From: JAGVPT01 sp963827085
GTDB taxonomy: Bacteria > Bacteroidota > Ignavibacteria > UBA10030 > UBA8401
DNA: 64,000 nt
Assembly (NCBI GenBank): GCA_963827085.1
Contig: CAWGZY010000008.1
Coordinates: 7,655-71,654 of the forward strand
Direction of reading: 5' to 3'
The notes beneath the pieces were generated by a model. It saw only the letters and a program-made list of their open reading frames with translations. It was not told where the DNA came from and made no database searches. How positions within the stretch are numbered: the first letter of the stretch is position 1; each line of letters starts with the position of its first letter. Made by a program: the position numbers and the translations under genes. Below are positions 44,987-53,402 of this stretch, one piece after another.

Positions 44987-45641
44987 TTGAACGCTTGCGG
45001 ATACTTAAAAAGTCAAACGGGGAAAACAAGGTCTCATGAATTTCACTTACGAATTAAAAATCAAGGCTGGCTTTTAAGGTACTAAGCAGATAGTTACTAT
45101 TCAACTCTATTTTTCTTTGGTTTAATATCAATGGAAATAATGCAGCTTCAGTGTCAGGTTGCATGTCATGCCCACCAGACAGAAATGGATACCAACTCTG
45201 TTCTAGAAAACTTCGAAGGCGCAGCGCTACGTAGGGCGAACGCCCGACAGCGGAAAAAAACTACCAATAATGGCGAATAGAAAGCATTTTTGGGTCAGAA
45301 TCTCCGTTAACGCTAAAGTCAATGTAAAGCAATGAACAATATCTTTCTTGGAGCAGTTTTGTGCATTTTCCGGCATTAACGTAAAATGGCACTGAACGAG
45401 TGGAACTAGGAACGGAGAGTTTTTTTCCGCGGAGGGTAAAAGTGGAAATTGCATCGCCAGAAGCGTAGCGGCACAATTTTGATTTCCCCATCCGACCGTC
45501 GTCATCTCCACACCGGCGAAACCTTCAGCCAAAAGAATTCAGATCCGGATGGAACTCCCCAAGACAATACTTGGTAACTGCGCCAGCTTCCAAAGTTTTG
45601 CTTGTTTTCCCTCAGCTGCTTTTGTACATTTAAGTAGTAGA
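44987..45641. other. Intergenic stretch before the tRNA-Ser repeats
   Basis: No convincing gene. Short overlapping minus-strand frames between 45227 and 45532 look partly protein-like (ending YIDFSVNGDSDPKMLSI) but have no ribosome site and shift frame, so they could be remnants of an older gene. The rest is featureless. Confidence 0.4.
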
Positions 45642-45801
45642 GGAGAGCTGGCAGAATGGCTATTGCATCCTCCAATGGAGGACGCCCGTAAGCAAATAGA
45701 ATCGTTTGATGACTTCAATTTGGAGAGCTGGCAGAATGGCTATTGCATCCTCCAATGGAGGACGCCCGTAAGCAAATAGAATCGTTTGATGACTTCAATT
45801 T
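45642..45801 (+). repeat. Two 80-bp tandem tRNA-Ser-derived repeats
   Basis: Units 45642-45721 and 45722-45801 each begin with the first 26 bases of the tRNA-Ser at 45802, including the acceptor 5' strand and D-arm. The anticodon arm is replaced by TCCTCCAATGGAGGA, a perfect 15-base hairpin. CGCCCGTAAG of the variable arm follows, and then 29-30 unrelated bases instead of the T-arm and 3' acceptor strand. The spacing to the true tRNA is also 80 bp. They cannot fold as functional tRNAs. Confidence 0.85.
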
Positions 45802-45884
<83 letters not shown>

Positions 45885-45994
45885 CAAATTTGATATAACC
45901 TCGCAGTAGACAACAACATAGTGATTGAGCGCCATAAAATGTGTCCAAATAGTGTCCACTATTTTCCAAACTAACGGGATATAGGAGGATATGT

Positions 45995-47092
45995 ATGGCG
46001 TCCTACCGAGTAAACTTAAAAAAAATCAAAAGAAAAAACGGATCCGTTTACCAGCTTGATTATCGGATCGGCAATAAACGAATTCGCCGATTCGCTGGGA
46101 GCAGTTTCAAAGAAGCTGAAACTCTTCGAGCAAAACTTCAACACGAACTCCTTTTCGAAAGACATAAGCTCGACGTTCCTACGAAAACAGTGAAGTCACT
46201 GCGTTCATTAGCGGATGACTTTATAAAGACAAAGCAACGCGAGATCCGCGCAAAGTCGTTAGTCCGATATGAAGACTATATAAACCGATTCGTTAGTTTC
46301 TTTGAAAAATACTTCCCGGAAGGTCATGCTAATATTCGGAGAATCTCGAAATCACATATCCAAGAATTCATAGAGGACGTTTCAAACGGAGATAAGCCTT
46401 GGGCTAAGAAAACTATGAATGGATTTATTCGTGTAGGCAAATCTTTGTTCAATACAGCAATTGAGGAGAAGTATATTGAAGAGAATCCATTTGAACATGT
46501 AAAAGAATTCCGGTTACCAAGTCCAGGGATGGAGAATCATTTTACCAAGGAACAGCTAAATCAGATCTGGAAAAGAGTTGATCCGTTTTGGCGTCCTTCT
46601 CTCGAATTTATGTATCACACAGGCTTGCGTAAGGGAGAGATGATAAACCTGACGTGGGAAAACGTAAATCTTGATGCTGAAAATCCATCTATTTCTGTGG
46701 TATCGTTAGATGACTGGGAAACAAAGACCGGTGAAAATCGAACAATACCCTTGGATGCGCGTGCGCTTGAAATTTTGAAATCGATGAAGGGTAAGCATTC
46801 CAAGTATGTTTTTGTGGGAGTTAATGGAGAAAAAATTCACCCAGATAGACCATATCATGCGTTAAAGAATGCGTTGGAAAAACTCGGCATTGAAGGCGAT
46901 GTGCATAAACTTCGCCACTCCTTTGCGTCCCACTTAGCGATGGCCGGTAAGGACATTCTTTCTATAATGGAGTTGATGGGCCATAAGGACCTAAAGACTA
47001 CACAAATTTACGCACGCCCGAACAAACACCACTTGAAAGAAGTAGTGGCGGCACTCGATACGCCACAGGACAAGACTGGAAAAGCCGCGTAA
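45995..47092 (+). CDS. Tyrosine recombinase/phage-type integrase
   Basis: A 365-residue site-specific recombinase. The N-terminal part (about 1-60) resembles an arm-binding domain, residues 65-175 a SAM-like core-binding domain, and the rest the catalytic domain. The catalytic residues are visible: Arg in HTGLRKGEM, HKLRHSFASHL, the His of MGHKDLKTT and the Tyr of QIYARP. It starts at the ATG at 45995 behind AGGAGG. Its place just after tRNA-Ser in the same direction is typical of islands that integrate into tRNA 3' ends. Excision would need a directionality factor that I do not see. Confidence 0.94.
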   Translation: MASYRVNLKKIKRKNGSVYQLDYRIGNKRIRRFAGSSFKEAETLRAKLQHELLFERHKLDVPTKTVKSLRSLADDFIKTKQREIRAKSLVRYEDYINRFVSFFEKYFPEGHANIRRISKSHIQEFIEDVSNGDKPWAKKTMNGFIRVGKSLFNTAIEEKYIEENPFEHVKEFRLPSPGMENHFTKEQLNQIWKRVDPFWRPSLEFMYHTGLRKGEMINLTWENVNLDAENPSISVVSLDDWETKTGENRTIPLDARALEILKSMKGKHSKYVFVGVNGEKIHPDRPYHALKNALEKLGIEGDVHKLRHSFASHLAMAGKDILSIMELMGHKDLKTTQIYARPNKHHLKEVVAALDTPQDKTGKAA

Positions 47093-47403
47093 AATATAAT
47101 ACAGTTGTAACTAAAACAAAAGACCCAAAGCACATACACACTCCGTGTAATGAGCCGGGGTAATAAATGACTATTCCGTTGCCCATCTCCGAGCCGTGAA
47201 CAGTCACTGAAAATGTTCATATTTCCTTCGGAATATCGCCGATTGGCTGTAGTGGCTGTAATGACCGTAGTTTTTCCAAATCTATTCTATATAAATATTA
47301 CAATACTATATATCTCTATCTCTAAATAATTCTATATAACTTAAAAAAGAACAGTCAATGCAGTCAGTATAGTCAATTGTCAAGAAACATTAGCAAAAAG
47401 GGA
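47093..47403. other. A+T-rich gap between integrase and replication genes
   Basis: The genes on either side converge. No gene is visible. The segment 47280-47345 is a near-pure A+T stretch with ATATA repeats, and GGCTGTA/CAGTCA-type short repeats occur on either side of it. It could be an origin or recombination region, but that is only a guess. Confidence 0.35.
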
Positions 47404-47438
47404 CAAAAAAAATGGCTGTTCCCAATTCGAGAACAGCC
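47404..47438 (-). terminator. Intrinsic terminator after the PrimPol/helicase gene
   Basis: GGCTGTTC/GAACAGCC stem (47414-47421 and 47431-47438), loop of nine bases, followed on the minus strand by nine T. It closes the replication operon. Confidence 0.85.
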
Positions 47439-47459
47439 ACTATGGTCAGTGGTTATTCG

Positions 47460-49418
47460 TTAGTTAGAAAGGTATGTCATTAGCAATGCTGAAGCCGTAT
47501 AACAGTATTTCCGTTGTCCTATCATTAGTCTTTTTACATTGTCATCGGTCAGATACCCATTGGATCGAAGTAATTTTATGATCTTGTTCTTGTCGTGCTT
47601 AATGACGCTGATACTAGTTTCAAAAAGATCTGAAGGTACATATCCACCCTTGAGAAAATCAGTGTAACCGATAGGATCCCCGTCGTACGCATCTTTCAAC
47701 TTCAGAAGAAACGTATCCATGACATCCTCTTCCGCAGTTACCGAGCTGGCGAATAATTCCTTCTCGTAATCAGTAATCGGAACCGATATTGAGTAACGAT
47801 ACTTCGTCAGGTCGAGTTTTTCAAATACCGTTTTCAATTCAGTCCGGATATAATGCCCTAAACGAGCACGGAGCTTGTCCGCATAGGTTGCATCGATTTC
47901 AGCGTATTGCCGTTCCATCTTGTAAACGAAGAACTGATTATCCTTTTCATCGTTTGGAATCTCGTCCCGTTCTACCTGGATTGGATACCGCGCGTTTGAT
48001 AGGATGATGATGTTGACGTTGTTCCTTACCTGGTATTCGTGCTTGAACTTCTTGTTCACCGGCAGATATTTCGACCCGCTCTGACGCTTCAGGTCTAAAT
48101 ATTGCTTGTGGTCCTCCGTAACGGTTTCATCCGCGTACAGAAGCTTCTTCTCGTATTCCGGCGTGAACTGCCCGGCTTTAGCTCCCCATGCAATCGATAG
48201 CGGCTGGAAAATCTCGCCGACCAATTCTGCAAAGCTGTTCTTCCCGGCCCCGCGTTTACCGGTGAGGATAAGAAAGGGCAGCTTTTTGTAATTGGTGTAG
48301 CAATACACGGCAAGATACTGTTTGATAAAATCCTTATACTTGCCGAAGTTCTTTTCCAAATAATCTTCGATAAACTTGTTATCTTCGACTTCGACTTTCA
48401 TCGGCGCATAATGCACTCGAACCATTGCCTCATCCGGCCTTACCTCAAAGTAGGTTTCCTTTGCAGCCATGTCGCCAATCTGCTCGACGCGGTTCAAGTT
48501 CTTGAAGTGGTGATTTTGCATTAACCATTCAAACGCCTTGTCCCGTTCTTCTTTTTCATGCGCACCGGTTAAAGAATAGAACTTCTTTTCTCCTATTTCA
48601 CTGATTGAAAACTCACCAGCAGTGATACAGATTTGGTGTATACCTGTCCCGATGGAATAAAACTCTTTACAGCTTTCCGCCATAGTAACCGGCTCTTTTA
48701 TCATCCAAAAGGTATGATTGCATGCTGAGCAGTGAATGAAGTAATTTTTTGATTTATCGCTGTATTCAATAAACGCAGAGGTGTTGGAATCTTCATGGAA
48801 TGGGCAGTAAATGACTGCCTTTTCTTTTGTTGCTGTGAGGTTGACCTGTTTCTTATCCGCATCGAAAATCCGTAGAGTTCGATCCCATTCTCCGTCCTTG
48901 AGATATGGCTCCACATCAAAGTCATTACCGTCCCAACGTGAATAGTATGTTGCCGTATCGGGTGAGCCATAAAGCTGGCGTGCGCCGTCTAATACTTTTT
49001 CGTCCGACTGCGGGAATTCTACGCAGATGGCAGCGATTGCGGCCTGATAGACCTTGTAGGAATAGACCGTTCTGCTAAAAGGGATGAAAATACGGAAGTG
49101 ATGTTTTTTAGGTTTGTGGCTTCTGGTTGTAATCAAGGCATAATTCCATCCAAGGTTCTTGAGTTTCTTCAGGGCCTGTGCGATTGTCATGCCGTGGTCG
49201 CTGTCGACACAGAAACCTGTGGCTGATTTGAAATTCGCAATCAGTCGGTAATTGGTATGCCAGGAGATGGGGCTGTAGTTGTGAGATTTGAGGATCGATT
49301 CGAGTGAACCGATTTTTACTTGTTGAGGTGTGTAAACAACCGTGTCGCCGTCATAATTCTTATCGGCAAGCGATAACGTTACTTCCCTTTCTTGTTGGTG
49401 ATTGTTCTGTGTTTCCAT
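47460..49418 (-). CDS. PrimPol/SF3-helicase-like replication protein
   Basis: A 652-residue replication protein of plasmid, phage or satellite type. Residues 45-165 resemble a small archaeo-eukaryotic primase domain (CVDSDHG with Asp 72 and 74, and KKHHFRIFIPF at 105-113). Residues 203-240 form a CHC2-type zinc finger (C205, H208, C230, C233). Residues about 340-520 are a helicase-type ATPase, with P-loop GKRGAGKNS at 387-395, LLYADET as Walker B-like and ILSNARYPI as sensor region. D5-like SF3 helicase-primases have this layout. Its start lies within the end of the DUF5659-like gene (59-bp overlap). The element could copy itself. Confidence 0.8.
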   Translation of the reverse strand: METQNNHQQEREVTLSLADKNYDGDTVVYTPQQVKIGSLESILKSHNYSPISWHTNYRLIANFKSATGFCVDSDHGMTIAQALKKLKNLGWNYALITTRSHKPKKHHFRIFIPFSRTVYSYKVYQAAIAAICVEFPQSDEKVLDGARQLYGSPDTATYYSRWDGNDFDVEPYLKDGEWDRTLRIFDADKKQVNLTATKEKAVIYCPFHEDSNTSAFIEYSDKSKNYFIHCSACNHTFWMIKEPVTMAESCKEFYSIGTGIHQICITAGEFSISEIGEKKFYSLTGAHEKEERDKAFEWLMQNHHFKNLNRVEQIGDMAAKETYFEVRPDEAMVRVHYAPMKVEVEDNKFIEDYLEKNFGKYKDFIKQYLAVYCYTNYKKLPFLILTGKRGAGKNSFAELVGEIFQPLSIAWGAKAGQFTPEYEKKLLYADETVTEDHKQYLDLKRQSGSKYLPVNKKFKHEYQVRNNVNIIILSNARYPIQVERDEIPNDEKDNQFFVYKMERQYAEIDATYADKLRARLGHYIRTELKTVFEKLDLTKYRYSISVPITDYEKELFASSVTAEEDVMDTFLLKLKDAYDGDPIGYTDFLKGGYVPSDLFETSISVIKHDKNKIIKLLRSNGYLTDDNVKRLMIGQRKYCYTASALLMTYLSN

Positions 49419-49647
49419 TAATAGATAAATTGGTTAATACGATGGACTTGAGTGTCCGGATAGCGTTCGCATAGGTGATCGGATTGACCGTTGCCGTAAA
49501 TGCGGAGTATGCTTCGACTGCTTTGTCGAGCATGCTATTTTCGATGAAGGCAAATTCGGTGTTGCTGCCTTCGCGTACGTGTGATCTTAGTGGTATATCG
49601 CTGGCGACAAAATAAGCCGCCAGATACAGATCTCTGGTTTTATACAT
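49360..49647 (-). CDS. DUF5659-like small protein
   Basis: A 95-residue protein, start ATG at 49647, sharing its last 59 bp with the start of the replication gene in a different frame. The body MYKTRDLYLAAYFVASDI with later AYSAFTATVNPITYANAIRTLKS matches the DUF5659 pattern I know from element-borne small proteins in front of primases. Function is unknown. The overlap suggests coupled translation. The stretch 49648-49832 upstream has no gene, only a short hairpin AATGCCTG/CAGGCATT at 49707-49725. Confidence 0.7.
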   Translation of the reverse strand: MYKTRDLYLAAYFVASDIPLRSHVREGSNTEFAFIENSMLDKAVEAYSAFTATVNPITYANAIRTLKSIVLTNLSINGNTEQSPTRKGSNVIACR

Positions 49648-49832
49648 TAGGATTTATGGTTTAGGATTTTATTGATTCCGGGTGGGGATCGAATCTCGCC
49701 ACAACCAATGCCTGGGGCAGGCATTTTCTTGATGGCTTATTATACTTCTAATTTTTGAAAGTTTCAAGCGATTTTTAAAATATATTTGGGGGCAGAGTAT
49801 TGGGCTCCTCCACCCCCTATTAACGCGGAAGT

Positions 49833-50246
49833 TTAAGGCAGGGGGCCAGTTTTTCCCTCATCAAACCGTTTGAGGTGTAGAGCTTGAAACATGGCGCTCG
49901 CATCTTGAAGTTTTTGAATCAGGTCTTCCATTGCTCTCTGCCTATTCTCAAAGGGCAAATCCAACATCTCCTCCATTCGCAGAATTAGATCCAAATTATT
50001 TCTACCAAGATAATTCTGGAAATCGGTCAACGTTTCTATGATGTCGCCAGCGAAATATGAATCGCTTATGGTTGTAAGTAATCCTCCAAAATTCATGGCA
50101 TCGTTCGCAGTATAGTGCAGAAACACATCGTGGGGTGAGTAATCATTCAACTGCTGGATCACGCGTTTCAATTCGGGATCACTGAGTGATGATATCGGTT
50201 CAGCCTGCCAACCGCCGAGCCTAAAATATGATAAGACGAAATACAT
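49833..50246 (-). CDS. Hypothetical protein of the island
   Basis: A 137-residue protein with a very good AGGAGG site before its ATG at 50246. It is mostly helical and mildly acidic, with NYLGRNNLDLILRMEEMLDLPFENRQRAMEDLIQKL and a proline end. No signal peptide, membrane helix or known motif is visible. I do not recognise the family. It is in the same direction as the replication genes, 185 bp upstream of the DUF5659-like gene. It could be a regulator, but nothing shows it. Confidence 0.65.
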   Translation of the reverse strand: MYFVLSYFRLGGWQAEPISSLSDPELKRVIQQLNDYSPHDVFLHYTANDAMNFGGLLTTISDSYFAGDIIETLTDFQNYLGRNNLDLILRMEEMLDLPFENRQRAMEDLIQKLQDASAMFQALHLKRFDEGKTGPLP

Positions 50247-50383
50247 AAACCCTCCTTGTAATGAATAGAGTGGTCCCGGATTCGAGGCCGGGTAGTATAA
50301 GACTGTGATAATAAAAAAGTGGCAAGGTATCCGGCCCTGCCACTCGTTATTAATGGAATGGTTGCAAAATAATTAAATGGCGA

Positions 50384-51019
50384 TTATTTGCTTTCATCGC
50401 TGTCCATGTCCCGAAGCGTGGCGGCCAACTCTTCAATTACTCGGCTGAAGAGTTTCGGCTTCTTTTCGAAAAGTTCGGAAGTTTTCGGATCTACATCCTT
50501 CATAAACTTTCCGACAGCGCTACGGAACTCTTTCCGGTGACCGCTTTCCGTCAACGGAAAAAGACTCTTAATGATCGGCGATCCACCAGCCTCACCCTTC
50601 TTCAGCTGTTCCATGACCACGGCGGTGTATCTCCGCGCGTTGCGATGGGCAAAAACAGTAGCCCGCTCGGAGCTGAGGATTTCCCGGAGAGCGTCTACAC
50701 TTTCTCCAACGTGTTCCTCGTACAATTGACGATACTTATCGTAATCGCGTTTGGCAGCCATGTATTTCGCCTCTTCTTGCAAACGCTTCATACGAAATTC
50801 ATAAACTGCCGGTTCGTCAAGCATCATCATTTGCGAGTCGCCGTTTTCTGCTACAGACTGCACAGCTCGCTCGGTGACTATCTTCCGATAATGATCCGCG
50901 CGAACTTTATGCGTCGCCATCCGACGCTCGGCGCCTTTCATCTGACGCTTACGTCGTGCGGTTTCCTTCGGATTTGCTGTCGCAGATCCGATTTTTAATT
51001 TAAGGAGTTTTTCATTCAT
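50384..51019 (-). CDS. Hypothetical charged coiled-coil protein
   Basis: A 211-residue, very charged protein. Residues about 17-110 are rich in Arg, Lys and Glu with the heptad look of a coiled coil (ARRKRQMKGAERRMATHKVRAD and MKRLQEEAKYMAAKRDYDKYRQLYEE). The second half is also helical and ends MDSDESK. No enzymatic motif is seen and no homologue is recognised. It sits between two unknown genes of the island, 137 bp from the next, and could be a nucleic-acid-binding or structural protein. Confidence in it being a gene is good; its function is open. Confidence 0.68.
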   Translation of the reverse strand: MNEKLLKLKIGSATANPKETARRKRQMKGAERRMATHKVRADHYRKIVTERAVQSVAENGDSQMMMLDEPAVYEFRMKRLQEEAKYMAAKRDYDKYRQLYEEHVGESVDALREILSSERATVFAHRNARRYTAVVMEQLKKGEAGGSPIIKSLFPLTESGHRKEFRSAVGKFMKDVDPKTSELFEKKPKLFSRVIEELAATLRDMDSDESK

Positions 51020-51120
51020 GGCTTAAACCTTTCTCATTGATTTATTTAAGTTACAGTGATCCCATCTCGCATTCTGCAGCCGCATAGTTGCTCGATGAAG
51101 GGGTAAAGCTATTTTTCTCT

Positions 51121-51585
51121 CTATTTGTATAGTTTATTTTCTCTCAGCTCCTTCAGGACCTCGCCGAGGTATAGTTTTTTTCCCTGAGCTAATTCCTCAA
51201 TAAACGGTTCATAGAGTGAAAACTTTAGTGTCAACTTCATGATCGCCTTGAGAAATTCATCCGGGTCGTCCATGTGACGGTATTCCCAAGTATGAAGGTT
51301 ATAGTGCCCATCCTCCCTCAACTGCCATCGAAATAGCCTTTGGCCTCTAGTGAGATAAGGATTTAAGAGTATGTCGACTTCAGTATACTGCATCGGATCG
51401 ACGGCTCTCTCAGACTCTATCTCTATCGAACGTATTTCGTCGTCGGAGTGGAGCAGGAGGACCTTAAGGGTTCGTCCATTGCTCTTCACGTCAAGCTCAA
51501 GAGCTGGGCCTCGTGGCACTATAATCTGTCGGCATGCCACGTTGTGGGCTTGAAGAACTGGAATTAAATCTTTTACAATGTCCAT
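51121..51585 (-). CDS. Hypothetical protein of the island
   Basis: A 154-residue protein whose ATG at 51585 has GGAGG eight bases upstream; the longer TTG frame to 51678 is unlikely. It shows an alternating strand-helix pattern: IVPRGPALELDVKSNGRTLKVLLLHSD, a middle RGQRLFRWQLREDGHYNLHTWEYRHMDD segment and a helical C-terminus. No known domain is recognised. It may be a small alpha/beta binding protein. The gap 51586-51926 before the TPR gene holds no gene, only a GGCAGTT/AACTGCC hairpin at 51720-51736. Confidence 0.68.
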   Translation of the reverse strand: MDIVKDLIPVLQAHNVACRQIIVPRGPALELDVKSNGRTLKVLLLHSDDEIRSIEIESERAVDPMQYTEVDILLNPYLTRGQRLFRWQLREDGHYNLHTWEYRHMDDPDEFLKAIMKLTLKFSLYEPFIEELAQGKKLYLGEVLKELRENKLYK

Positions 51586-51719
51586 TTGGAGCCTCCTACT
51601 CTTTCGTTGGTCAAGGTGTCCGTGGTTTGTCCGACACGGTCGGTATGGGGATATTTTGTTTTCATTATATTTCTCCAAAAGTTTTTATTGAATTATTAAA
51701 TAGAACTGTGATTAATTTC

Positions 51720-51736
51720 GGCAGTTGTTAACTGCC
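51720..51736. promoter_or_regulatory. GGCAGTT-GTT-AACTGCC palindrome
   Basis: A perfect 7-bp inverted repeat with a 3-base centre between the TPR gene and the unknown gene at 51121. The T-tract that would make it a terminator is weak, so an operator is as likely. Confidence 0.4.
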
Positions 51737-51926
51737 AGATTCAATGAGCATGCCGTTGCTCCCGTCCGTGGGGCTAGCACTTTCGGTTAGGCTTGTCTTT
51801 TGAGGTTGTCAAAGAACGTAATTGCTGTATTTTGCTGTAGATAAGATAAGTGTGGAGGTAGAGAGTGCCGGTAGCGAAAAGGGGTATGGAATGGGTATGG
51901 AAGAAGGGCGAATTATTCCAGAGGGA

Positions 51927-53030
51927 TTACTTCTGTTTCGAGGAACGGTGAGAACGTTTTTGTTTGAGGCTATTTCGAATGGAATCAATTTTCTTTTGGC
52001 GAACATTTGGTCTTAAATCAGGGAAGATCTGATCGACGGCTAGCCGTGCGGCGGTCCTCCATTTCATCTTGGGTTTTTCTCTCTTCAGCTTGTAAGCATA
52101 ATCAACTGCCTCCTTGGCTTTGGGATCGCGGCGTTTGTGAGCCTTTTCTTCTTCCTCGATAACTCCATCGCCATCAGAACTGATATGATCAAAATTATTT
52201 AGCTTTCGTCCCTGGGCTTCGAGGATTTGAAATATTTCATGGAGTTTCTGATCGGATTTTGTAATTCCACGATCAGTGAAAGCGGAAGATATGCTTGGAT
52301 CGATTTTTATAGCCTCATCAAAATCGTCGATGGCTCCTTGATGGTCACCAATTTCTTTTCTGGCTCTCCCGCGATAATGATAAGCAACAGCATTTTTGGG
52401 ATCGAGCGAGATAGCTGTAGTTAAATCTTCGATGGCTTCCGGATATTCCTTCGTCAATAATTTGGAATACCCACGATTGACGTAAGCGAGCATTAACTTG
52501 CGATCCTTCTCAATAGCTTTGTCATAGTCTTCGATGGCTTCCGGATGTTTTCCCATCGACGCAAGCGCGCTTCCTCGGTTGTTGTAGGCAGCGGCATACT
52601 CGGGATTGATGGTGATGACTCTGGTAAAGTCGTCAATTGCCGCTAGGTTTTCGCCAATTGACGCATAAGAGTATCCTCGACAGAGATGTGCAAAGGCATT
52701 GCTAGGATCAATTTTGATGGCCTTGTCGAAATCTTCAATGGCCAAACGATCTTCGCTTATGGCTGCTTTGGAATTCCCGCGAGTAATGTAATCATGGGGA
52801 TTGTTGGAGCCACTCCCGATGGCTTCATCAAGGTCATTGATTGCGCCTGTATAGTCACCTCTGAGTGACTTTGCATAACCCCGCACGCTGTATGCCCGTG
52901 CATTCGACGGATCGAACTCGATAGCCCTGTCGAAATCTGCAAATGCGGCGTCATAGTCCCTTTTGCTAAACTTTGACATCGCCTTCTTAATAAAACCATC
53001 TGCTTTCTTATTGTCCTGATTTTTGCTCAT
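51927..53030 (-). CDS. TPR-repeat protein with basic C-terminal tail
   Basis: A 367-residue protein with about seven 34-residue tetratricopeptide repeats from residue 17 to 255. They have the usual A-(Y/F)-x-N-R-G and A-I-x-D-(F/Y)-x-x-A-I signatures (for example AAYNNRGSALASMGKHPEAIEDYDKAIE). After a linker (EVEEEEKAHKRR-like) comes a basic helical tail of about 70 residues ending SLKQKRSHRSSKQK. TPRs bind other proteins, and the basic tail could bind nucleic acid. No signal peptide is seen, so it should stay in the cytoplasm. Its role in the island is unknown. Confidence 0.88.
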   Translation of the reverse strand: MSKNQDNKKADGFIKKAMSKFSKRDYDAAFADFDRAIEFDPSNARAYSVRGYAKSLRGDYTGAINDLDEAIGSGSNNPHDYITRGNSKAAISEDRLAIEDFDKAIKIDPSNAFAHLCRGYSYASIGENLAAIDDFTRVITINPEYAAAYNNRGSALASMGKHPEAIEDYDKAIEKDRKLMLAYVNRGYSKLLTKEYPEAIEDLTTAISLDPKNAVAYHYRGRARKEIGDHQGAIDDFDEAIKIDPSISSAFTDRGITKSDQKLHEIFQILEAQGRKLNNFDHISSDGDGVIEEEEKAHKRRDPKAKEAVDYAYKLKREKPKMKWRTAARLAVDQIFPDLRPNVRQKKIDSIRNSLKQKRSHRSSKQK

Positions 53031-53082
53031 TAGAAATCCGGATGGGTTTTATTGAAGTGAGACAAATGGCACAAATTGTCGC

Positions 53083-53268
53083 TCATGCTACCAAACACAC
53101 ATTCACCGCATACCACTCCCCGACATCAATCTCTCCATCTTTCAACGTCGCCTTCGCACTCGTCAGCCCGACGCGGCGATTAGTTTGATCATGCAGCCAG
53201 TCGAGTATCAGTCTGGCGTTGCATTCTGCATGAGTATGCGAACTGCAGCAAACAACGTCGTTGATATA
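53083..53268 (-). pseudogene. Possible remnant reading frame (no start codon)
   Basis: A 61-codon open frame runs between a TAG and the stop at 53083, with plausible protein sequence (NARLILDWLHDQTNRRVG and KDGEIDVGEWYAVNV) but no ATG, GTG or TTG start. It lies in the 372-bp gap between the TPR gene and the T9SS gene and may be the end of a lost small gene of the island. Confidence 0.35.
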
Positions 53269-53345
53269 CTACTCTTCTTGATTTAAACTCTCGTAAATGT
53301 ATGCGAATCGATTCGCAATTGCAATCCATGTCTTATTTTGATGAA

Positions 53346-53380
53346 TAAAAAATCCCCGAAACATCATCTGCTTCGGGGAT
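53346..53380 (-). terminator. Terminator after the 1029-residue T9SS protein
   Basis: ATCCCCGAA/TTCGGGGAT stem (53352-53360 and 53372-53380) with an 11-base loop, followed on the minus strand by T-runs. The same 31 bases reappear at 57767-57797. Confidence 0.85.
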
Positions 53381-53402
53381 CATAAACTAAGGAAGATGAA
53401 AC

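Noticed and set aside
45227..45532. Overlapping minus-strand frames of 76 and 101 codons before the tRNA repeats
   Set aside because: They compete with each other, lack ribosome sites and show no recognisable domain; at most a decayed remnant.
49690..49720. GGGGATCGAATCTCGCCAC, which resembles a tRNA T-arm and 3' end
   Set aside because: The T-loop is not standard, no other tRNA arms are present, and it does not match the tRNA-Ser end expected for an attachment site.
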